A DNA stretch of 43,237 nucleotides from JBIOHJ01 sp044448905 (GTDB taxonomy: Bacteria; Bacteroidota; Bacteroidia; AKYH767-A; OLB10). The stretch covers positions 1 to 43,237 of the forward strand of contig JBIOHJ010000008.1 of the NCBI GenBank assembly GCA_044448905.1. The letters are read 5' to 3'. Below are positions 16,283 through 25,328 of this stretch, piece after piece. Positions within the stretch are counted from its first letter, which is position 1. Each line of letters begins with the position of its first letter. The position numbers were made by a program, and so were the translations under genes. Under the pieces are notes generated by a model that saw only the letters and a list, made by a program, of their open reading frames with translations, had not been told where the DNA came from and ran no database searches.

Positions 16283-16960
16283 ATGACACATTTAACTATC
16301 GAATTAAAAAAGCTTAAAGATGACATGATGGAAATGTTCCGTATGGTTCATTCACAGCTGGAAAAAGCAAAAGAGGCATTGGTTAAATTAGACAAAGACC
16401 TTGCGCGCGAAGTAATCGTTAATGAAAAACGTGTAAATTCTTTTGAGCTAAAATTAGACCGTGATTGCGAAAACATCATAGCATTGTTTAATCCTGTTGC
16501 TGTTGATTTGCGTTTTGTGCTTGCCTGTTTAAAAATCAATTCGAACCTCGAACGCATTGGCGATATTGCCGATGGCATTGCGAAATTTGCCCTTAACATC
16601 CGTCTCACTCCCGAAAAAGAGCTGCTCGACAAAACACGATTGATTGAAATGTTCGATATTTCCAAGGCAATGGTCAGAGATGTTATGATTGCTTATGAAA
16701 CCGAAAACACTCAAATCGCGCGAAGTGTTTTTAAACGTGATGACGAATTGGATGAAATAAATGTAAATGCCAACGAAGCTGTCGCAGAGTTTATCCGCGC
16801 ACACCAGGATCGCATAAACCAAAGCCTGTACGCATTATCAACCATCCGTAAATTGGAACGTGTGGGTGACCAGTGTAAAAACATTGCTGAAGAAATTATT
16901 TTTTATATCGAGGCGAAAGTGCTCAAGCATAGTTTGAAAGGCGAGGAGAAATCTTTCTAA
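16283..16960 (+). CDS. phoU: PhoU, phosphate-transport accessory and signalling protein
   Basis: 225 residues, all helical, with the two-fold PhoU repeat. The first metal-binding block reads NLERIGDIADGIAKF (about residues 90-104), and the second KLERVGDQCKNIAEE (about 190-204). PhoU binds metal clusters, contacts PstB and the PhoR-type sensor, and keeps the Pho response off when phosphate is plentiful. It is the last gene of the operon; no phoB or phoR lies in the window. Confidence 0.96.
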   Translation: MTHLTIELKKLKDDMMEMFRMVHSQLEKAKEALVKLDKDLAREVIVNEKRVNSFELKLDRDCENIIALFNPVAVDLRFVLACLKINSNLERIGDIADGIAKFALNIRLTPEKELLDKTRLIEMFDISKAMVRDVMIAYETENTQIARSVFKRDDELDEINVNANEAVAEFIRAHQDRINQSLYALSTIRKLERVGDQCKNIAEEIIFYIEAKVLKHSLKGEEKSF

Positions 16961-17035
16961 GGTTGCCGGTTAACTTTTCTTTTTTATAATTCTTTGTACT
17001 TTTTAAATAAATCCATTGCTTTCATTTCTTCTCAC

Positions 17036-17043
17036 TAACTTAG
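17036..17043 (+). promoter_or_regulatory. Putative Bacteroidota -7 promoter element of the M14 peptidase gene
   Basis: TAACTTAG matches TAnnTTTG except at one position, and a TTG triplet at 17016-17018 stands 17 bp upstream as a possible -33 element. It lies in the 104-base gap after phoU and 21 bp before the peptidase ATG. Identified by pattern only. Confidence 0.35.
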
Positions 17044-17064
17044 CGCTTCTAAAAACCAGGCATA

Positions 17065-19464
17065 ATGAAACACCGTTACAAAATCTTGTTTATTCTATTT
17101 CTTTTTTCTTCTTCGCTTTCCTTTTCACAAACCGAAAATTACAGCCGGGTAAAAATATTTAGTGACCAAAAGGGGTTAGTAAATCTCTCGCAACTTGGAA
17201 TCGAAACCGATCATGGTGATTTACGCAAAGGAGTTTGGCTTATTACCGATTTAAGCGAACGTGAAATAAAAAAAGTAAAAAAAGCCGGTTTCAAAACTGA
17301 AATTATTATTAGCGATGTAAAAAAATATTACCGCGAACAGACTGGTGCTGCTACTGTAATTAATAAAATTCAAAGTGTGGTTTGTAATAACAGCGGAGGC
17401 GATCCTGTTTATCCTGTTCCTTCTCATTTTTCGCTCGGCAGTATGGGAGGATTTTTAACTTACCAGGAAATGCTTGATAACTTAGACAGCATGGCAGCCA
17501 ATTATCCTAGCCTGATTACAATTAAAGATTCGCTCCCGGGCGGTGTAACTATTGAAGGACGACCAATTTATTATTTGAAAATATCGGATAACCCCACCAT
17601 TACCGAAGCGGAGCCACGCATGATGTACACTGCTGTGCACCATGCGCGCGAACCGGAAAGCCTATCCCAATTGATTTTTTATATGTGGTACCTGCTCGAG
17701 AATTATGCAACCGATACTCAAATTCAAAATATTGTAAACAACAACGAATTGTTTTTTATTCCATGCATCAACCCCGATGGTTATATCTATAACGAAATTA
17801 CCGATCCGGGCGGTGGTGGCATGTGGCGTAAGAACCGCAGGGATAACCTGGATGGCGAATGGGGCGTTGATCTCAATCGTAATTACGGTTTCAACTGGGG
17901 ATGGGATGACAATGGATCATCGCCCTTTACTGCTGATGAAACCTACCGCGGCACCTCCCCTTTCTCAGAACCCGAAACGCAATTAGTAAGCAATTTCGTT
18001 AATACAAAGGATTTTAAAATTGTTCTTAATTACCACACTTCCGGCAATCTTCTGATATATCCCTGGGGTTATATTGCAGGGTTTTATACTCCTGATTCAG
18101 CTTTGTTTGTTGACTATGCCAAATTGCTTACCACATACAATCAATACACATACGGAACAGCTGATCAAACCGTAGGATATATAGTAAACGGCAGCTCGGA
18201 CGATTGGATGTATGGCGAGCAAACCAGCAAGCCAAAAATATTTGCCATGACTCCCGAAGTGGGAACCACTGGTTTCTGGCCAACCAGTTCTGAAATTACT
18301 CCCCTTGCCCAGGGCTGTATGTTTCAGAATCTGACGGCTGCGCAATTGCTGGGCAGGTATGCTGTGCTGAACGATCTTTCGGAAAGTTTAATCCAGCAAA
18401 ATTCAGGATACATTAAATTTAATATTAAGCAGCTTGGGCTGGATACTACTGGAAGCTATACTGTTAGCTTAACACCTGTAACCGCAAACATAAGCAGCAC
18501 CGGTGCGCCAAAAATATTTTCCAATCTTTCCATAATGCAGGAGGAGATTGATTCAATTTCTTTTACGCTCAACACAACCGGCTTGCTGTTTGGCGCCCAG
18601 ATAAAGTTTTTACTGAGCATTGATAACGGGCAGTTTGTTACTTCCGATACGTTAACGAAGTTTTACGGCTCGCCTACGCTTGTTTATTCTACTACCGGGA
18701 ACAATATGACAGGATGGAATGCCGGCAACTGGGGAGTTAGCCCTATTATATTTTATTCACCACCCGCCTCTATTACCGATTCGCCAACGGGTGATTATCC
18801 TTCTAACAATAATAACATATTGCGTATATCCAACCCGGTTAATTTAACCAATGCAGTTAAAGCCACTCTTTCATTTTACACCCGATGGGCGATTGAGCCC
18901 AATTGGGATTGGGCGCAGGTGCAGGCTTCGACCAGCACAACAGGTCCCTGGACAGCACTGTGCGGAAAATATACAGTTACAGGGTCTGGCAACCAGGACC
19001 CAGGGGAACCATTGTTTGACGGGTTCCAAAACAATTGGGTAAAAGAAGAAATGAGCCTGGACAATTTTGTCGGGCAGAATATTTACATCCGTTTCCGTTT
19101 ATTAAGTGACTGGGGACTGGAGTATGACGGTTTTTATTTTGATGATCTCGAAATCACAAAAATATTACCGGGCGGTGTAGGAATAAACGAATCGCTGCAA
19201 AACGATTTTGCTGTTTATGCATGTATGCCAAATCCGGCAAATGATTATACAGTCATCAACTATAATCTTAAGAAGGGTAATGATGATGCGGTGCTTTTGT
19301 TTACGGATGCCACAGGAAGGATTGTGAAAAATATAACATTGGACAAAAACCAGTCAAGTATAAAAATTAATCTTCAAACCATGGAAAAAGGAATTTACTT
19401 CTACCAGGTTTTTTCTGATGACTCCCGCTCAGCTGTTCGGAAGCTGATTATCGCAGGTAGATAA
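17065..19464 (+). CDS. Secreted M14 zinc carboxypeptidase with T9SS sorting domain
   Basis: 799 residues. The signal peptide is 1-22 (ends SFSQ), and a propeptide-like region runs to about 100. The peptidase M14 domain covers about 125-430, with zinc ligands in HHAREP (His193, Glu196) and His324 in NYHTSG. Substrate-site residues appear in WRKNRR and DLNRNY, and the catalytic Glu398 in MTPEVG. After a small beta domain, about 540-700 resembles the beta-sandwich of immune-inhibitor-A-like secreted proteases (SPTGDYPSNNNN, LSFYTRWAIE, FYFDDLEI). The C-terminal 85 residues are a type A T9SS domain (CMPNPANDYTVINYNL, GIYFYQVF). It should trim C-terminal residues from peptides outside the cell. 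It is preceded by phoU but has its own promoter-like element, so is probably not part of the pst operon. Confidence 0.92.
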   Translation: MKHRYKILFILFLFSSSLSFSQTENYSRVKIFSDQKGLVNLSQLGIETDHGDLRKGVWLITDLSEREIKKVKKAGFKTEIIISDVKKYYREQTGAATVINKIQSVVCNNSGGDPVYPVPSHFSLGSMGGFLTYQEMLDNLDSMAANYPSLITIKDSLPGGVTIEGRPIYYLKISDNPTITEAEPRMMYTAVHHAREPESLSQLIFYMWYLLENYATDTQIQNIVNNNELFFIPCINPDGYIYNEITDPGGGGMWRKNRRDNLDGEWGVDLNRNYGFNWGWDDNGSSPFTADETYRGTSPFSEPETQLVSNFVNTKDFKIVLNYHTSGNLLIYPWGYIAGFYTPDSALFVDYAKLLTTYNQYTYGTADQTVGYIVNGSSDDWMYGEQTSKPKIFAMTPEVGTTGFWPTSSEITPLAQGCMFQNLTAAQLLGRYAVLNDLSESLIQQNSGYIKFNIKQLGLDTTGSYTVSLTPVTANISSTGAPKIFSNLSIMQEEIDSISFTLNTTGLLFGAQIKFLLSIDNGQFVTSDTLTKFYGSPTLVYSTTGNNMTGWNAGNWGVSPIIFYSPPASITDSPTGDYPSNNNNILRISNPVNLTNAVKATLSFYTRWAIEPNWDWAQVQASTSTTGPWTALCGKYTVTGSGNQDPGEPLFDGFQNNWVKEEMSLDNFVGQNIYIRFRLLSDWGLEYDGFYFDDLEITKILPGGVGINESLQNDFAVYACMPNPANDYTVINYNLKKGNDDAVLLFTDATGRIVKNITLDKNQSSIKINLQTMEKGIYFYQVFSDDSRSAVRKLIIAGR

Positions 19465-19486
19465 TACCTATTCTTAATTTTTTTCA

Positions 19487-19494
19487 TAAATTTG
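19487..19494 (+). promoter_or_regulatory. Putative -7 promoter element (TAAATTTG) of the multihaem cytochrome gene
   Basis: TAAATTTG is a perfect match to TAnnTTTG, in the 75-base gap between the M14 peptidase and the cytochrome gene and 45 bp before its ATG. No clear TTG element is seen at -33. Pattern evidence only. Confidence 0.4.
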
Positions 19495-19539
19495 TTTTCA
19501 TGAATAAACTTTACGCCTGATTAATCCCGGATTGTCGTA

Positions 19540-21492
19540 ATGAAACAGAAAAAATTCGGGGTAATAACTTTTATTGCTGTCTTTATTGTATTGATGTCAA
19601 CGGTGTCGCAAAGCCGGTTGGGTTCAAAACAATATTTTCATACAGATGCCGAGCGCGATTTATTTGCGGATAAAAAATTATCGCCCCTCGGTCCCGGTGA
19701 ATATTTTCTTCCTGCAACAAGCTGCTATGGCTGCCATGGTCCTGACTCAGCCGGACTTGCCAATATTAATGAAGATGGAATTGACGTGAATCTTTTCGAC
19801 AGGTGGGAAAGCACTATGATGGCTAACAGTGCACGGGATCCGTTTTGGCGCGCTAAAGTAAGTCACGAAATATTAGTCAACCCGGCTCACGCAAATGAAT
19901 TGCAAAACAGCTGTACATCGTGCCATGCACCCATGGGACGTTATAACGCTTTTTATCACGGCATAGCTAATTACGGATTGATTGACCTCGCTACAGATTC
20001 ATTGGGTGCCGATGGAGTTTCATGCGCAAGCTGCCATACTATTGATCCAAGTGTCGGGTCAACCTATTCAGGCATTATTCCTTATGACACTACACGTAAT
20101 ATATATGGTCCTTTTACAAATCCTGTTCAGGGACCCATGCAGTTATATGAAGGATACACCCCGCTGTTCAGCACACACATGGATCAGTCACGAGTTTGCT
20201 CATCGTGCCATACGCTTATTACACAAACAGTGGACACTAACGGAGTATATACAGGCGGAACATTTGTGGAACAGGCAACCTACCAGGAATATCTTAATTC
20301 AAATTTCCCTGCCGATACCATTAAATGCCAGACCTGTCATATGCCGCATCTTGATGATGCAATTATTATTGCCAATGGTCAGGCTGCCTTGCAGCCGCGT
20401 TTTCCCTTTAACCAGCATATGTTTGTGGGAGCAAATTCATTTATGCTCACCATGATTAAAGATAATAAAGCCCAGCTTGGCATAATTACCGATGATTGGA
20501 AATTTGATTCCACCATTTTTGCTACTAACATAATGCTTACCGAAAAATCCATTGCATTCGATTTGCAGCTCGACAGTGCCACAAATGACACCGGCTATTT
20601 TAAAGTGCGAATTGAAAATAAAGCAGGGCATAAATTTCCATCAGGCTACCCGTCACGAAGGGCTGTGGTTCAGTTTATAGTAACGGATGCCCCTGGCGAT
20701 ACCGTTTTCAAATCAGGAACTTTTACAAATGACTATCGCGTAACCGGAGAAACGTTACAATTTGAACCGCATCATAACAATATCAATCAATCAGATATTC
20801 CGCAGATATATGAAATGGTAATGGGCGATGTGAACAATAATTTTACTTCTGTGCTCGAACGTGGTGCCGTTCTTCTCAAAGACAACCGAATTCCTCCCGG
20901 TGGATTTACCACTACGCACAGCGCATACGATACAGTAAAAATCTCAAACGATGCATTGGCTGATGACGATTTTAATAAAGTGAATACAGTGGAAGGCTCA
21001 GGAGTTGACCTGGTACATTACCGGGTTCCGGTTGCAACGGCTGTTGGCAATCTGAGTATTTATGCAAGAGTGTATTATCAAGCCGTTCCTCCTAAATGGG
21101 TTGATGAATTGTTCACTTACAGCAGTGCGGAAATAGATTCGTTTCAGAATATGTTCAACAATGCAGACCAAACTCCACTGCTAATTGCATCGGACAGTAT
21201 CATAAATATCGGGTTGAACATTCCGGCTGCCAATTTGCAATCCCATAATGAGGATATTACTGTTAATCCGTCCGTTTCAGCAAATGGCAGGGTAGTAGTT
21301 TCTTCGTTAACAAAAGCGATTATTAAAGAAATAGAAGTGTTTTCCAATGAAGGAAAAAAAGTATCCGTATTACGACCTGGCGCTCCCCAGTTTTCAATTA
21401 TGCTTAACCTGCCTCCTGCTGCCGGTGTCTATTATTTGAAAATCACAACAATCAGTTCAAAAATTTATCTAAAGAAAGCGTTGAGGCTATAG
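19540..21492 (+). CDS. Exported five-haem cytochrome c with T9SS-like C-terminal domain
   Basis: 650 residues. The hydrophobic leader is about 1-25. Five CxxCH haem-attachment motifs are present: CYGCH (62-66), CTSCH (125-129), CASCH (162-166), CSSCH (220-224) and CQTCH (263-267). Several further His residues could be distal ligands (for example in FNQHMF and FEPHHNN). The haem domain resembles the multihaem cytochrome c family that includes cytochrome c-554-like proteins. Residues about 320-560 are a beta-rich domain (KAGHKFPSGYPSRRAVVQF) that I cannot name. The last 75 residues look like a weakly conserved type A T9SS domain (VNPSVSANGRVVVSSL, FSNEGKKVSVL, GVYYLKIT). This suggests an electron-transfer protein placed on the outer surface, which is inference. 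Its redox partner is not visible here. Confidence 0.85.
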   Translation: MKQKKFGVITFIAVFIVLMSTVSQSRLGSKQYFHTDAERDLFADKKLSPLGPGEYFLPATSCYGCHGPDSAGLANINEDGIDVNLFDRWESTMMANSARDPFWRAKVSHEILVNPAHANELQNSCTSCHAPMGRYNAFYHGIANYGLIDLATDSLGADGVSCASCHTIDPSVGSTYSGIIPYDTTRNIYGPFTNPVQGPMQLYEGYTPLFSTHMDQSRVCSSCHTLITQTVDTNGVYTGGTFVEQATYQEYLNSNFPADTIKCQTCHMPHLDDAIIIANGQAALQPRFPFNQHMFVGANSFMLTMIKDNKAQLGIITDDWKFDSTIFATNIMLTEKSIAFDLQLDSATNDTGYFKVRIENKAGHKFPSGYPSRRAVVQFIVTDAPGDTVFKSGTFTNDYRVTGETLQFEPHHNNINQSDIPQIYEMVMGDVNNNFTSVLERGAVLLKDNRIPPGGFTTTHSAYDTVKISNDALADDDFNKVNTVEGSGVDLVHYRVPVATAVGNLSIYARVYYQAVPPKWVDELFTYSSAEIDSFQNMFNNADQTPLLIASDSIINIGLNIPAANLQSHNEDITVNPSVSANGRVVVSSLTKAIIKEIEVFSNEGKKVSVLRPGAPQFSIMLNLPPAAGVYYLKITTISSKIYLKKALRL

Positions 21493-21517
21493 ATAAAAAT
21501 CTTAATTTTCAGGAAAA

Positions 21518-21525
21518 TTTATTTG
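21518..21525 (+). promoter_or_regulatory. Possible -7 promoter element of the FG-GAP/UnbV gene
   Basis: TTTATTTG agrees with TAnnTTTG in five of six fixed positions and lies 48 bp upstream of ATG 21573, in the 80-base gap after the cytochrome gene. Weak, pattern only. Confidence 0.3.
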
Positions 21526-21572
21526 TAATTACTATCATAGAAAAATATAATCAAACTCTTAAAATAAAAAGC

Positions 21573-24443
21573 ATGAAAACATTTACTTATTATTGTTTAC
21601 TGTTCATCGCAATCTGCGTTTTGTTTACGCTTAATGTAAAGGCGCAATTTTCATTTACAAATTCTAACAGCCAGCTTACCACCGCTTCGCATAGCGGATG
21701 CTCCGTTACTGTTGTGGATGTAAACAACGATGGACTCGATGACATTTTAAAAATGGAACAGTCACGAACCCTGGTTCTTGAATTGCAAAACCGTGATGGC
21801 TCTTTTACGCGCACCAGTTTAGGTTTAATTCCTGATAACGATAATGTTTGGGGAATGGCAGCAGCCGATGTTGACCACAATGGATGGAAAGATGTAGCTG
21901 CCGGGAGCGGTTCCTGCTATTTGTATAAGCTTTTTTATTCGGGAGGAAATGTAACCGCCACTATTACTCAGTTGCCGCTGAATTATTTTGTTCAGAACAT
22001 CACATTCGGAGATTTTAATAATGATGGTTGGGCTGATCTTACTGTTTGTGATGATAATGATTATTCAAAAGTTTATGTAAATAATGCCGGAACGTTAGCC
22101 GTAACCACTACGTTAATTAATACCAATATAAATCCCGGTATGTTTTATGGCAGCGACCCCTACGATTCGGGAAACTACGGTAGTGTCTGGACAGACTTTG
22201 ATAACGATGGTGATTTGGACCTGTATATTGCGCATTGCCGCCAAAGTACTTCGAGCCCAACCGATCAGCGCAGAAGAGACAGATTGTTTGTAAATAACGG
22301 CAGCAATGTTTACACCGAGCAGGCTCAGGCTTATGGTATTGAGGTTACCAATTTTAAACAAACCTGGACAACAAGTTTTGGAGATATAAATAACGATGGT
22401 GACCTGGATATAATAATGACCAATCACGGGGAAAACGGTCAGATTTTACAAAATGACGGAACCGGGCATTTTACAGACATAACAGCAACAACAGGTTTTA
22501 CAACTCCTTCAACTGATCCTATTGAGTCGTTTGTTGAAGATTTTGACAATGACGGATTCATAGATATTTTAATTTCTGGCGGTGGACCCGGCAATTCATA
22601 TTTCATGTATCATAACAATGGCAACAACACATTCACTTTAGCTACTACTCCCATTCCTGCCACTTCAAATGGAATGTTATCTTTTGCGGCAGGCGATTTA
22701 AATCATGATGGTAAAGTTGACATTTTCGCTTCTTACGGAAATGTATATAATACTCCAACCAGCACTGATGATGTACTGCTTCTGAATACTACCGGTAACA
22801 CCAATCACTTCATTACTTTCGCTTTAACAGGAACAGCAAGTAACCATGGCGCTATTGGCGCACGGGCAACTATTTATGGTGCCTGGGGGAAACAAATCAG
22901 GGAAGTTCGTGCCGGAGAAAGTTATGGAACCTGCAATTCCTCACAGTTGCATTTTGGATTAGCACAAAACACGGTTGTTGATTCAGCCGTCATCAACTGG
23001 CCCTCAGGACAAACTACAACGTTTACTGCATTAGGTGCCGATCAGTTTGTTACAGTAGTTGAAGGCGGATGCAGCATTTCAACTAATATAATCGGAGGCG
23101 GTCCTTACATATTATGTTCAGGGTCATCACTGACGTTAACAGCCCCTCCAGGTTTTTCAACTTACGACTGGTCAACCGGTGCCACTACGCAATCAATTAC
23201 TGTTACAACTGCCGGAAATTATAATGTATTGGTTACCTCAGCTAACGGATGCAGCAACATATCTCCGTCAGTTGTTGTAGTACTAAACCCCGATGAAACA
23301 CCAACCGTAAGCGCTTCGGGTGATTTAGTGTTTTGCCAGGGGGGATCGGTTACTCTTACAAGCACTCCCGCTTCATCTTATCTCTGGTCAAATGGTGCAA
23401 CCACCCAATCAATTTCAGTAACTCAATCCGGGACATATTCATTAACTATACAAGGAGTTTGCGGAGCATTCAGTTCTGTTCCGGTTACTGTAAATGCAAT
23501 AACAGTAAGTTCTCCCGCTACAACAGGCGATACTGTTTGTGTTTTCGGGTCTGCTATCCTTACGGGTACTGGTACCGGTACAATCAATTGGTATGACGCT
23601 CTCACCGGTGGAAACTTGTTGGGAACCGGTAACATATTTAGCACTCCAATATTATTCAGCACCACAAATTATTATGCCGATAATACTGAAACAACTGTGG
23701 GTGCAACAGGCTTCGACACCCCTCACGATAATACTTTCGGTGGCGGAGCTAATCACACCGACAATACCCGTTATTTGATTTTTAATGCCGTGGCCGACTT
23801 TGAGCTTGTTTCAGTAAAAGTATATGCACAAAGTGCCGGCAACCGCACTATTCAGTTGCGCGATGATAACAATGCAGTTTTGCAATCCATTATTGTTAAT
23901 CTTCCTGTTGGAGAAAGCCGCGCCTATCTTAATTTTAATGTCACTACCGGAAATGATTATCGGTTGGGAATAAATGGTGCGTTAGTTGATCTGTACAGGA
24001 ATAATGCTGGAGTAAGTTATCCTTACAGCTTATCCGGGCTTGTAGATATAACAGGTTCGTCAGCTGGAAGTGCTTACTACTATTTTTATTATGACTGGGA
24101 AGTAAAGGAACCCGATTTCAGTTGCAGCAGCGCTCGGAATACCGTTGAAGCATTTGTAGATAATTGTGTTGGAATAAATGAAAATATTCTTAATGAAGTC
24201 ATTTCAGTTTATCCCAACCCTAATAATGGACAATTTATTATTTCATTTACAACTACCATTGCCACCGATGTAAAAGTTGAAGTGATAAATGTGGAAGGAA
24301 AAATTGTTTACAGCGATTCGAAAACAGCAGTTGCGGGAGAATACAAAAACAACATTGAACTTAAAAATGCAGCTCAGGGAATTTACCTCATGAAAATAAA
24401 AACCGGAGAAGAGGAAGTTCAAAGAAAGATTACGGTGCAGTAA
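21573..24443 (+). CDS. Secreted FG-GAP (VCBS) repeat protein with ASPIC/UnbV domain and T9SS sorting domain
   Basis: 956 residues. Signal peptide to about residue 24 (ends VKAQ). Residues 25-400 are FG-GAP/VCBS repeats with Ca-binding loops (DVNNDGLDD, DFNNDGWAD, DFDNDGDLD, DINNDGDLD, DFDNDGFID, DLNHDGKVD), predicted to fold as a beta-propeller. Residues about 410-490 match the ASPIC/UnbV domain that usually ends such propellers (GAIGARATIYG, EVRAGESYGTCNSSQLHFGL, NWPSGQ), so this is the CRTAC1-like architecture. Two Ig-like repeats with Y.WSTGATTQSI / YLWSNGATTQSI cores follow, then a further beta domain, and a type A T9SS domain (about 880-956: VYPNPNNGQFIISF, GIYLMKIKTGEE). Its role is likely adhesion or binding at the surface; no enzymatic motif is seen. 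A strong palindromic terminator follows at 24462. Confidence 0.9.
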   Translation: MKTFTYYCLLFIAICVLFTLNVKAQFSFTNSNSQLTTASHSGCSVTVVDVNNDGLDDILKMEQSRTLVLELQNRDGSFTRTSLGLIPDNDNVWGMAAADVDHNGWKDVAAGSGSCYLYKLFYSGGNVTATITQLPLNYFVQNITFGDFNNDGWADLTVCDDNDYSKVYVNNAGTLAVTTTLINTNINPGMFYGSDPYDSGNYGSVWTDFDNDGDLDLYIAHCRQSTSSPTDQRRRDRLFVNNGSNVYTEQAQAYGIEVTNFKQTWTTSFGDINNDGDLDIIMTNHGENGQILQNDGTGHFTDITATTGFTTPSTDPIESFVEDFDNDGFIDILISGGGPGNSYFMYHNNGNNTFTLATTPIPATSNGMLSFAAGDLNHDGKVDIFASYGNVYNTPTSTDDVLLLNTTGNTNHFITFALTGTASNHGAIGARATIYGAWGKQIREVRAGESYGTCNSSQLHFGLAQNTVVDSAVINWPSGQTTTFTALGADQFVTVVEGGCSISTNIIGGGPYILCSGSSLTLTAPPGFSTYDWSTGATTQSITVTTAGNYNVLVTSANGCSNISPSVVVVLNPDETPTVSASGDLVFCQGGSVTLTSTPASSYLWSNGATTQSISVTQSGTYSLTIQGVCGAFSSVPVTVNAITVSSPATTGDTVCVFGSAILTGTGTGTINWYDALTGGNLLGTGNIFSTPILFSTTNYYADNTETTVGATGFDTPHDNTFGGGANHTDNTRYLIFNAVADFELVSVKVYAQSAGNRTIQLRDDNNAVLQSIIVNLPVGESRAYLNFNVTTGNDYRLGINGALVDLYRNNAGVSYPYSLSGLVDITGSSAGSAYYYFYYDWEVKEPDFSCSSARNTVEAFVDNCVGINENILNEVISVYPNPNNGQFIISFTTTIATDVKVEVINVEGKIVYSDSKTAVAGEYKNNIELKNAAQGIYLMKIKTGEEEVQRKITVQ

Positions 24444-24461
24444 TTTAGCTAACCCATAAAT

Positions 24462-24497
24462 AAAAATCCCGTTCGTCAGCTGACGAACGGGATTTTT
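24462..24497. terminator. Perfect 36-bp palindrome, bidirectional terminator
   Basis: Eighteen bases (24462-24479) are followed at once by their exact reverse complement (24480-24497), with core GTCAGCTGAC, an A-run at the left end and a T-run at the right. It lies between the convergent FG-GAP/UnbV and pirin genes and would terminate both. A second, imperfect copy of the core (CGTCAGTTGACG) follows at about 24508-24519, and a related palindrome lies after fumC at 38322-38343. Confidence 0.8.
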
Positions 24498-24541
24498 ATT
24501 TATTCCCCGTCAGTTGACGAAGGTCAGGTGGGATTTCTATT

Positions 24542-25252
24542 TTAATTCATCGGCAAGTCCATTAGCAAAATCTCAGCATTTGATTTTGCTGTGATAGAAA
24601 ATTTATCTGCATCAGTAATTTCCAATCCGTCTCTTTTCAATAAATCAATTCCGGCAATAGTTACCTCCCCTTCAATTACAAAAGCATAAACACCGTTTCC
24701 TTTTTTTCGAACTGTGTACTCAATACTCTTATTATTTTCAAGTGAAATCAATGAAAACCAGGTTTGCTGATGAACCATTAGCGAACCGTTTTCATTTCCG
24801 GGAGAAACCACCAGCTGAAATTTATTTTTCCGTTCATCTTTAGAAAATAATTTCTGATCGTACCGAGGAGTGATATTTCTTTTTTCGGGAAACACCCAAA
24901 TCTGCAAAAGATTTACCTCTTCGGTTTTCGAAGGGTTGAACTCAGAATGAGTAATACCTGTGCCTGCTGACATTACCTGTACTTCACCATGTGTTATAAC
25001 GGCTGTGTTACCCATACTGTCGCGATGCTGTAATGATCCTTTTAACGGGATGGTAATTATTTCCATGTTATCATGCGGATGCATTCCAAATCCCATATCG
25101 GGCGCAACAATATCATCATTCAATACACGCAGGATTCCGAAATGAACTCTTTCCGGATTGTAATAATTGGCAAAGCTGAAAGAATGTTTTGCCTTCAGCC
25201 AGCCATGATCGGCAGAGCCGCGTGTATCAGACTTATGTAATATGGTTTTCAT
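24542..25252 (-). CDS. Pirin-family cupin protein
   Basis: 236 residues, typical for bacterial pirins of the YhhW type. The N-terminal cupin carries the metal-binding residues: HPHDNMEI (two His) and THSEFN (His and Glu), as in pirin/YhhW. The leader region matches the family (RGSADHGWLKAKHSFSFANYYNP), with FGILRVLNDD and GMHPHDN. The second cupin-like domain is about 130-236. Some family members show quercetin 2,3-dioxygenase activity; the physiological role is mostly unsettled. It is cytoplasmic, with no signal peptide, and is convergent with the FG-GAP/UnbV gene across a palindromic terminator. Confidence 0.93.
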   Translation of the reverse strand: MKTILHKSDTRGSADHGWLKAKHSFSFANYYNPERVHFGILRVLNDDIVAPDMGFGMHPHDNMEIITIPLKGSLQHRDSMGNTAVITHGEVQVMSAGTGITHSEFNPSKTEEVNLLQIWVFPEKRNITPRYDQKLFSKDERKNKFQLVVSPGNENGSLMVHQQTWFSLISLENNKSIEYTVRKKGNGVYAFVIEGEVTIAGIDLLKRDGLEITDADKFSITAKSNAEILLMDLPMN

Positions 25253-25328
25253 TTTTGGTGCAGAAGATTATTGTTTTGCAGCAGCAACAACGTTAATTCC
25301 CTCAATGGCTACTTTTTGTTTTCAAAAG

